In this document: positions 58,523 to 64,000 of the stretch, piece by piece | How positions within the stretch are numbered: the stretch's first letter is position 1 | How the letters are laid out: every line of letters begins with the position of its first letter | NCBI GenBank assembly: GCA_900540805.1 | Contig: UQHL01000010.1 | Location: 39,124 to 103,123, forward strand | From: an uncultured Eubacteriales bacterium | Lineage (GTDB): Bacteria; Bacillota; Clostridia; Christensenellales; Borkfalkiaceae | Direction of reading: 5' to 3' | Length of the DNA: 64,000 nt | The notes under the pieces: model-generated | Told to the model about the DNA's origin: nothing | The model's database searches: none | Seen by the model: the letters and a program-made list of their open reading frames with translations, nothing else | Translations under genes and position numbers: made by a program

Positions 58523-60097
58523 ATGTTACAGGTCACGGGCGTAAGCCTTCAGTACGGCAGCAAAAAGCTGTTCGAAGACGTTAATCTGAAATTCACCAAG
58601 GGCAACTGCTACGGGATTATCGGCGCAAACGGCGCGGGAAAATCTACATTTTTGAAGGTGCTTTCGGGCGAGATCGAGCCGCAGAAGGGATACGTTACGC
58701 TGGATAAAAACGAGCGTATGTCGGTATTGCAGCAAAATCAGAATATGTATGACAACGAAACGGTGCTCCGCACCGTTATGCGCGGCTACAAACGTTTGGT
58801 CGATATTATGGACGAAAAGGACGCCTTGTATGCCAATCCCGATTTTTCCGAAGAGGACGGTATCCGCGCCGCCGAGCTTGAAAGCGAATTTGCGGAAATG
58901 AACGGCTACGACGCCGAATACCAGGCGGGCCAGCTTCTCAACGCGCTTGAAATTCCCGAGGCGCTTCATTATTCTCTGATGTGCGATCTCGACGCGAAAC
59001 AAAAAGTCCGCGTCCTTTTGGCGCAGGCGCTTTTCGGAAATCCCGACGTGCTGCTTCTGGACGAACCGACAAACAACCTCGACATCAAAACCGTGCGCTG
59101 GCTGGAAAACTATCTGATGGATTTTGAGAATACCATCATTATCGTATCCCACAACCGCCATTTCCTCAACAGGGTGTGCACAAATATCTGCGACGTAGAT
59201 TTCGGAAAAATAAATATGTACGTGGGCAACTACGATTTCTGGTATCAGACGAGCCAGCTCCTGGCCCGCCAGCAAAAGGAACAGAATAAAAAGGCCGAAC
59301 AAAGGGCAAAGGAATTGCAGGACTTTATCGCCCGCTTTGCGGCCAATGCTTCGAAATCCCGACAGGCAACCTCCCGTAAAAAAGAACTCGAAAAGCTTAC
59401 GATCAACGATTTCAAGCCGTCTCTCCGCAAATATCCCTATATCGATTTCAAATTCGAACGGGAAATCGGCAACGATATACTCATCGTGGAGGGGCTGACG
59501 AAGAAAGGATATTTCAAAGACGTTTCCTTTACGGTGCAAAAGGGGGAAAAAATCGGTATTGTGTCGGGCAAAAGTACTACGCTGACCATGCTTTATGACA
59601 TTCTGACGGGAAAAGAACAGCCCGATGCGGGCACCGTCATGTGGGGTAAAACGATTTCTGTATCATATTTCCCTCAAAACAACAACGAATTTTTCGAAAA
59701 TTGCGATCTTAATCTCGTGGAATGGCTTTCTCAATTTTCACAGGACCATTATGAAGAATATTTGCGCGGCTGGCTGGGGCGGATGCTCTTTTCGGGCGAG
59801 GAGGCCCTCAAAAAAGCGAAAGTGCTTTCGGGCGGCGAAAAGGTGCGCTGTATGCTCGCCAAAATGATGCTGGAAAGCAGTAATTTCCTCATATTCGACG
59901 AACCGACCAATCACCTCGACCTCGAGTCTATTACCGCCCTCAACAACGGTTTAAGCAACTATCGCGGGTGTATGCTACTCACTTCCCACGATCAGGAGCT
60001 TATGAATACCGTAGCCAATCGTATTATTGAAATAGACGATACAAAAATATATGACCGACCCGTGACTTATGACGAATATGTCGATGAAATGAATTAA
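58523..60097 (+). CDS. ABC-F ribosome-associated ATPase (YbiT/YkpA-like)
   Basis: 524 residues with two ABC domains and no membrane part. Domain one has Walker A GANGAGKSTFLKVL and LLLDEPTNNLDIKTVRWLE; the P-site tRNA-interaction linker (about 235-300) is charged and helical; domain two has LSGGEKVRCMLAKMML and LIFDEPTNHLDLES. Its P-loop reads GIVSGKSTTLTML, a degenerate spelling similar to the second domain of YkpA-type proteins. ABC-F proteins rescue stalled ribosomes or protect from antibiotics; the YbiT-like branch is generally a housekeeping one. It has its own promoter. Confidence 0.9.
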   Translation: MLQVTGVSLQYGSKKLFEDVNLKFTKGNCYGIIGANGAGKSTFLKVLSGEIEPQKGYVTLDKNERMSVLQQNQNMYDNETVLRTVMRGYKRLVDIMDEKDALYANPDFSEEDGIRAAELESEFAEMNGYDAEYQAGQLLNALEIPEALHYSLMCDLDAKQKVRVLLAQALFGNPDVLLLDEPTNNLDIKTVRWLENYLMDFENTIIIVSHNRHFLNRVCTNICDVDFGKINMYVGNYDFWYQTSQLLARQQKEQNKKAEQRAKELQDFIARFAANASKSRQATSRKKELEKLTINDFKPSLRKYPYIDFKFEREIGNDILIVEGLTKKGYFKDVSFTVQKGEKIGIVSGKSTTLTMLYDILTGKEQPDAGTVMWGKTISVSYFPQNNNEFFENCDLNLVEWLSQFSQDHYEEYLRGWLGRMLFSGEEALKKAKVLSGGEKVRCMLAKMMLESSNFLIFDEPTNHLDLESITALNNGLSNYRGCMLLTSHDQELMNTVANRIIEIDDTKIYDRPVTYDEYVDEMN

Positions 60098-60128
60098 TTA
60101 ATACCTCCAAATTTGGCAATATCCATAA

Positions 60129-60135
60129 TTCGACA
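60129..60135 (-). promoter_or_regulatory. Exact 0A box (Spo0A-binding heptamer) upstream of spo0A
   Basis: TTCGACA on the plus strand is TGTCGAA on the minus strand, identical to the consensus. It lies 71 bases before the spo0A -35. Confidence 0.5.
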
Positions 60136-60205
60136 TACTTCGCTATGATAATTTAAAATAAGTGCGTCTCTTTTTAAATAATTTCTCGAAATACTACCTT
60201 ATCGC

Positions 60206-60234
60206 TTTACGAAAAATGTTTTTTGTAGTATAAT
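60206..60234 (+). promoter_or_regulatory. Promoter of the spo0A-like gene
   Basis: TTTACG (60206-60211), 17 bases, TATAAT (60229-60234). The -35 is weak, as expected of a regulated promoter. Confidence 0.65.
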
Positions 60235-60253
60235 GTCCTTGTTAAATACGGAA

Positions 60254-60271
60254 GTCGACAAGACTGACGAA
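60254..60271. promoter_or_regulatory. Two near-match 0A boxes in the spo0A leader
   Basis: GTCGACA (60254-60260, minus-strand TGTCGAC) and TGACGAA (60265-60271) each differ from TGTCGAA at one position and are spaced 11 bases apart, one helical turn. Confidence 0.4.
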
Positions 60272-60296
60272 AAATGTTAATTCAAGGAGACGTAGT

Positions 60297-61067
60297 ATGC
60301 GATGTAAAACAATTGTAGTGCTGGAGTCGAACGGTGCGCTTCTGGTTCAGTTAAAGGAAGCGCTGGGGAAAAGCGAAGGCTTAAGCGTGGTCTATGCGGG
60401 CGACGACGGGGAAGCGGGGATCCAACAGATCCGTCAGCTGAAGCCCGACCTTGCCATGGTGGGAATGTTCCTGAAAGGTACGGACGGCTGCGGAGTGATC
60501 CAGGCGATCCGAAAAGAGGGAGCGGACACGAGAATTATAGCGACGGGCGTACCGAGCGATACGCTGATGGAAAAAGCGATGCGCGAGGGGGCAGATTACT
60601 ATTTAGTAAAACCGTTTTCCCTGTCGGGCGCGCTGGAGCGAATTGCGGAAATGCTGAGGGATACGCCGGAGACGATGGTCGAAGCGAAAGAATATGCGGG
60701 CGCAAAACGCAGGCCCGTCACCTTGGAAGAAAAAATCAGCGATATTTTTATTTCCATAGGGATTCCTCCCCATATCAAGGGCTACGGATATCTGCGTTCG
60801 GGCATCAAGATGACCGTCGAACAGCCCTATATCATTAATAATATTACAAAAGGTCTTTATCCCAGCATTGCCGAAAAATTCGGAACTACGCCCAGCAAAG
60901 TGGAAAGAGCAATCCGCCATGCGATTGAGGTGGCCTGGAACAGAGGAAGGATCGATGCGATCAACGCCGTGTTCGGCACCCGCGTATATCTCGGGACGGA
61001 AAAGCCTACCAACAGCGAATTCATAGCACTTGTCGCAGATAAACTTATCCTTGAAAATATGATATAA
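60297..61067 (+). CDS. spo0A: Spo0A-family master sporulation regulator with a degenerate receiver
   Basis: 256 residues. The C-terminal DNA-binding domain (about 143-256) is clearly Spo0A: IPPHIKGYGYLRSGI, NNITKGLYPSIAEKFGTTPSKVERAIRHAI and GRIDAINAVFG. The N-terminal receiver keeps Lys105 (VKPF) and a Thr (IATG) but the phospho-acceptor aligned with Asp56 of B. subtilis is Gly56 (KPDLAMVGM), and the acidic pair at 10-11 is Glu-Ser. It therefore cannot be activated by the normal phosphorelay chemistry. It may be constitutive, controlled otherwise, or a paralogue. AGGAG lies eight bases before the ATG. Candidate 0A boxes upstream suggest self-control. Confidence 0.93.
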   Translation: MRCKTIVVLESNGALLVQLKEALGKSEGLSVVYAGDDGEAGIQQIRQLKPDLAMVGMFLKGTDGCGVIQAIRKEGADTRIIATGVPSDTLMEKAMREGADYYLVKPFSLSGALERIAEMLRDTPETMVEAKEYAGAKRRPVTLEEKISDIFISIGIPPHIKGYGYLRSGIKMTVEQPYIINNITKGLYPSIAEKFGTTPSKVERAIRHAIEVAWNRGRIDAINAVFGTRVYLGTEKPTNSEFIALVADKLILENMI

Positions 61068-61085
61068 TATTAAAACCTTATAAAT

Positions 61086-61118
61086 AAAAACTCTCCGAAG
61101 CCCGGAGAGTTTTTATTT
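61086..61118 (+). terminator. Terminator of the spo0A-like gene
   Basis: AAAAACTCTCCG and CGGAGAGTTTTT form a perfect stem around AAGCC, with a T-rich tail. Confidence 0.92.
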
Positions 61119-61174
61119 TCCCTTAAACTTAACAGTTATGTTTGAAAAACATTGCAATAAAAAAGAATAAGTAT

Positions 61175-61203
61175 TTTACATTGAGGGTAAAACGGTTTAT
61201 AAT
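61175..61203 (+). promoter_or_regulatory. Promoter of the DUF3737 gene
   Basis: TTTACA (61175-61180), 17 bases, TATAAT (61198-61203). Confidence 0.75.
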
Positions 61204-61239
61204 AAAAGGGAAAGAAAAAACGAAAGAAGGAGAAGCGTT

Positions 61240-62085
61240 ATGCTTACGATAGAAAACAAAAGCTTCGCTGAAGAACGCGCCCTGTATCATCTGACGGATG
61301 CCGCCGTCGTTTTTTGCCGTTTCGAGGGCGAGGCGGATGGAGAATCCGCGTTAAAAGAAGGGAAAAATCTTGAAATAAACGGCTGTTTTTTTGCTCTCCG
61401 TTACCCCTTATGGCATGTTAAAAATCTGAAAATGCGGGACAGCCGTCTGACGGAAAGCTGTCGTGCAGCCCTGTGGTACGGCCGCAGCGTCCTCCTGAAA
61501 AGTTGTGCCCTCGACGGAATCAAGGCCGTTCGTGAATGTCGCGGCGTGAGGCTGGAAGACTGTTATGTGCATTCGCCCGAATTCGGCTGGAAAAGCTCGG
61601 ATATACATATCGAAAATTCGACGATAGAAAGCGAGTATGCCTTTCTGGACAGTCGCGGTATCACTGCTGCGAATATGGATTTTTCGGGGAAGTACTCCTT
61701 CCAATACGTACGGAATATGACCGTTTCCAACAGTCGCTTAAAGTCGAAAGATGCGTTTTGGCATACGAAAAACGTAACTGTAAAGGATTCTCTCATCGAG
61801 GGCGAATACCTCGGCTGGTATTCGGAAAATCTGACGCTTATTCGCTGTCATATAAAGGGAACGCAGCCTCTCTGCTATTGCAAAAATCTAAAGCTGATCG
61901 ACTGCACCACGGAGGAGGCCGATCTTGCGTTTGAATACAGCGGCGTCCATGCGGACATTAAGGGCGCAATCCTTTCCGTAAAAAATCCCCGGCGCGGAAA
62001 AATCGAAGCCGACCGCTACGGTTCCGTCATTCTGTCGGACGGCGTTTATCCCTCGAAAGCGAAAATTTTGAAACGCATAAAATAA
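61240..62085 (+). CDS. DUF3737 right-handed beta-helix protein
   Basis: 281 residues made of short repeats of about 20 residues (NGCFFALRYPLWHVKNLKM, then LWYGRSVLLKSCALDGIKAV and WHTKNVTVKDSLIEGEYLGW), each giving one coil of a pectate-lyase-like helix with stacked Cys/Ser/Asn. The opening MLTIENKSFAEERALYHLTD is the DUF3737 signature. It has no signal peptide, so it appears cytoplasmic. The family has no known activity; carbohydrate handling is a guess from the fold. It has its own promoter and a GAAGGAG ribosome-binding site. Confidence 0.87.
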   Translation: MLTIENKSFAEERALYHLTDAAVVFCRFEGEADGESALKEGKNLEINGCFFALRYPLWHVKNLKMRDSRLTESCRAALWYGRSVLLKSCALDGIKAVRECRGVRLEDCYVHSPEFGWKSSDIHIENSTIESEYAFLDSRGITAANMDFSGKYSFQYVRNMTVSNSRLKSKDAFWHTKNVTVKDSLIEGEYLGWYSENLTLIRCHIKGTQPLCYCKNLKLIDCTTEEADLAFEYSGVHADIKGAILSVKNPRRGKIEADRYGSVILSDGVYPSKAKILKRIK

Positions 62086-62106
62086 AAACAACTTTCCGGA
62101 AAATGC

Positions 62107-62135
62107 TTGACAGTATAAATTTTTAGGCGTATAAT
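62107..62135 (+). promoter_or_regulatory. Promoter of the TetR-antiporter pair
   Basis: TTGACA (62107-62112), 17 bases, TATAAT (62130-62135). Both boxes are exact consensus, which suits a gene held down by a repressor. Confidence 0.88.
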
Positions 62136-62138
62136 AGT

Positions 62139-62166
62139 GGAAACGAAAAACGAGAAAAAAGTTTCC
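62139..62166. promoter_or_regulatory. Inverted repeat over the transcription start, candidate TetR operator
   Basis: GGAAAC (62139-62144) and GTTTCC (62161-62166) lie symmetrically right after the -10, covering the expected start of transcription; extending by T/A gives TGGAAAC and GTTTCCA. It could also form an mRNA hairpin. Confidence 0.5.
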
Positions 62167-62169
62167 ATT

Positions 62170-62667
62170 ATGAAAGAACAAATTATAAAAACTGCCGTAG
62201 AGTGTATGAAAAAGGAGGGGCTGAAATTTTCCCTCGATATGCTCGCGGAAAAAATGAAAATTTCAAAAAAGACAATTTACAAATATTTTCCTTGCAAGGA
62301 AATCCTTGCCAGGGAAATATATCAGGCCTATTACGACGGACTGGATAAAAGGTCGGCCGAGCTTCTGGCTTCACAGCATCTCTCGGAGGAAGAAAAATCT
62401 AAAGAATTGCTTTCGGTCTATTTTGAATCGGTGCGAATGAATCGCGACGATATCTTCAACAAATTCAATTTGAACGATTTGATACGCGGATACGCTTCTC
62501 AACGTCAAAACGGAATATGGGCCGCCATTTCTCCGCAGTTGGGAAAATCATTAAACGCTAAAGAAACGGCCTCCCTGCGGGTTATTCTGGACGGAGCTTT
62601 CGAGAAAATGCTTCAGGGAAAAAGTGGAGGAGAGGAAGTTTTTTCTCTGTTGGGGAGGCTGATATGA
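62170..62667 (+). CDS. TetR/AcrR-family transcription repressor
   Basis: 165 residues. The N-terminal helix-turn-helix reads IIKTAVECMKKEGLKFSLDMLAEKMKISKKTIYKYFPCKE, in the TetR register (about 5-45, given here only to mark the region); the rest is the variable ligand-binding helical domain. I start at ATG 62170; an in-frame GTG at 62137 would coincide with the predicted transcription start. No good ribosome-binding site precedes the ATG. It overlaps the antiporter gene by four bases, so it probably regulates its own operon and responds to something the antiporter handles. Confidence 0.88.
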   Translation: MKEQIIKTAVECMKKEGLKFSLDMLAEKMKISKKTIYKYFPCKEILAREIYQAYYDGLDKRSAELLASQHLSEEEKSKELLSVYFESVRMNRDDIFNKFNLNDLIRGYASQRQNGIWAAISPQLGKSLNAKETASLRVILDGAFEKMLQGKSGGEEVFSLLGRLI

Positions 62668-63902
62668 CGGTGGGGTTTTTGCGATTGTTCGCCGTTTTTT
62701 GCGTCGCGCTTATCGTGGGAAAGCTGGTTTCCAAGCTCCGGCTTCCCGCCATTTTGGGCTGGTTGATTGCGGGAGTCGTATTCGGTCCGTATTTAACGAA
62801 TATTGTGACCCTCGAAATCATGGATGCTTTATGGTATAAGATCACTATAAAAATATTCGAATGCTTTGCCGGCGTCATGATCGGCCGCGAGATTATTTTC
62901 AAAAAAATAGCGAAATCGGGGAAACAGATCATCGGGATCACGTTTGTGCAGTCGATCGCGACGTTTTTGTTGGTTTCCTTGGTTTTTGCGCTTGTCTTTC
63001 TGTGCGTGGATCTGCCTATTTACCTGGCGTTTATCTTCGGCGGAATTGCACTGGCTACGGCGCCCGCTCCCGCTCTTTCTATCGTAAACGAGTATCATAC
63101 GGACGGCCCCGTTACCAAAACGCTCATTCCCTTAGCGGCGATTGACGACGTAATCGGAGTGATCGTATTTTTTACCGTTATCTCAGTCGTCAACGTGACG
63201 ATGGGAGGCGCGTCCGTTTCCGCGGCGGCAATCTTAGGAATGATCTTTCTGCCTTTCGTCGTCGGCGTCGTTACGGGCGGATTGGGAGCGCTCGTTATCC
63301 GAAAAATAAAAAACAAGTATCTAAATCTCGCTTTGCTCGTTTTCTTTCTGGCTCTTTCCATAACGGCAGGATTATTCATCGACTATTTTGTTTACGGTTC
63401 TTTCAGTCTGAATTATCTTTTGATCGGCATGGCGTGCAGTGCGACATTTGCCAATTTCGTTGACGAGAAAAAAATGACCGAAGTTTTCGAGCTTTATCAG
63501 CCGATTTTATTTGTATCGCTGATCGTGGTCATCATAAATCTTGGTATGCCGCTCGATTATCGACTGATTGCGGGCGCCGGCGTTTTCACTGCTGTCTATA
63601 TTCTGTCCCGTGCTGCGGGAAAAATCGGCGGTGCGTTTTTGGGCGGTAAAATCACCAAGGCGGAAAAGTCCGTAACAAAATATCTGGGCTTTACCCTGTT
63701 GCCGCACTCGGGCGTTTCCCTTGTATTTACGGGGATAGCAGCTTCCACTTTGGCGGGATTTGCGCCGGAGCTCGTATCGGTAATACAGGGTACCATTGTT
63801 GCCGCGGCCATTATCAACGAGCTTATCGCCGTAATCGTTGCGAAATTTGCGTTCAAATGGGCGGGGGAGATCGGCCCCTCCGAAAAAGCTTCCGTTAAAT
63901 AG
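62664..63902 (+). CDS. Cation:proton antiporter, CPA2/KefB-like membrane domain
   Basis: 412 residues with about twelve membrane segments. The Na+/H+ exchanger pattern begins LRLPAILGWLIAGVVFGPYL. A conserved segment ALATAPAPALSIVNEYHTDGPV and the ion-binding motif PLAAIDDVIGVIVFF (paired Asp) follow. The C-terminus stops after the membrane part, so the nucleotide-binding RCK domain of Kef systems is absent. It likely exchanges sodium or potassium for protons; the cation is unknown. Translation is coupled to the TetR gene by an ATGA overlap. Confidence 0.9.
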   Translation: MTVGFLRLFAVFCVALIVGKLVSKLRLPAILGWLIAGVVFGPYLTNIVTLEIMDALWYKITIKIFECFAGVMIGREIIFKKIAKSGKQIIGITFVQSIATFLLVSLVFALVFLCVDLPIYLAFIFGGIALATAPAPALSIVNEYHTDGPVTKTLIPLAAIDDVIGVIVFFTVISVVNVTMGGASVSAAAILGMIFLPFVVGVVTGGLGALVIRKIKNKYLNLALLVFFLALSITAGLFIDYFVYGSFSLNYLLIGMACSATFANFVDEKKMTEVFELYQPILFVSLIVVIINLGMPLDYRLIAGAGVFTAVYILSRAAGKIGGAFLGGKITKAEKSVTKYLGFTLLPHSGVSLVFTGIAASTLAGFAPELVSVIQGTIVAAAIINELIAVIVAKFAFKWAGEIGPSEKASVK

Positions 63903-63910
63903 AAATTACA

Positions 63911-63947
63911 AACCCCGTCCGTAGAAGCTTTACGGACGGGGGTTTTT
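63911..63947 (+). terminator. Terminator of the TetR-antiporter operon
   Basis: AACCCCGTCCGTA and TACGGACGGGGGTT form a long stem, followed by a T run. Confidence 0.88.
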
Positions 63948-63950
63948 GAT

Positions 63951-63982
63951 ATAAAGAAAAACCACGCGATAGTCGCGTGGTT
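63951..63982 (-). terminator. Terminator for a leftward gene beyond the right edge
   Basis: AACCACGCGA and TCGCGTGGTT form a perfect ten-base-pair stem with a TAG loop. The T-rich tail (TTTTTCTTTATATC) lies on the minus strand only, so a converging gene should lie to the right of the window. Confidence 0.7.
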
Positions 63983-64000
63983 CGAGAAAGGTTAACCGAT

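Noticed and set aside
59520..59610. Contracted second P-loop in the ABC-F protein as a sign of inactivation
   Set aside because: As I recall, YbiT/YkpA-type proteins have a similarly degenerate second P-loop of the same length, so this is likely a family trait.

Overview
The window looks like chromosome from an anaerobic, endospore-lineage Firmicute of the class Clostridia, probably a gut-type clostridium. The evidence is: a T-box leader on thrS; the ytxC-thrS-infC-rpmI-rplT order known from Bacillus; spoIIID, spo0A and a ylxY-mlpA pair; HPr kinase; oxygen-independent ribonucleotide reductase (nrdDG); a flavodiiron protein; and acetate formation through pta-ackA. Genes are packed mostly on the plus strand with short gaps, sigma-A type promoters and intrinsic terminators. 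No rRNA, CRISPR array, prophage or intact insertion sequence was seen.

Layout. 1-6.9 kb: start of leuS (leftward), then ytxC-like, T-box/thrS, infC-rpmI-rplT, a SpoU-type rRNA methyltransferase and a YebC-family protein. 6.9-8.9 kb: an AT-richer accessory patch with a membrane protein, a MATE transporter remnant ending at an IS-like inverted repeat, and a PnuC-type transporter behind an attenuator-like leader. 8.9-19.3 kb: ung, an MTA/SAH nucleosidase, a ferritin-like protein of unknown role, tandem 80-bp promoter-bearing repeats, a phosphopantetheinyl transferase, a C_GCAxxG_C_C protein, ychF, argS, a HelD-like helicase and a HAD nucleotidase. 19.3-24.4 kb: parE-parC and spoIIID. 24.4-32.8 kb: lipoprotein, fprA, tyrA, a DUF1934-MBL-Rho operon in which Rho is strikingly divergent, and nrdDG under NrdR boxes. 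32.8-41.3 kb: a frameshifted zinc-ribbon gene, an O-antigen-ligase-like protein, an envelope protein, a lipid kinase, tRNA-Thr(CGU), tmcAL, pta-ackA and yceD-rpmF. 41.3-44.3 kb: a copper ATPase with a fused CopZ domain that may also be made alone, plus an ArsR-type regulator. 44.3-58.4 kb: a long run of uvrC, HAD, hprK, U32, mutS2, ylxY, mlpA, two base-repair genes, tex and acpP. 58.5-64 kb: ABC-F protein, a Spo0A homologue without its phosphorylation aspartate, DUF3737, and a TetR-antiporter pair.

The most notable observations are the Spo0A homologue carrying Gly at the phospho-acceptor position and lying behind an exact 0A box; the Rho-like protein that has lost both the primary RNA-binding motif and the catalytic Glu; an internal ribosome-binding site that could release a free CopZ from copA; infC with an AUC start; a two-site ferritin-like protein of unknown role; and a small dispersed repeat that carries a promoter. 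Function calls rest on reading motifs and gene order by eye; no database search was run.
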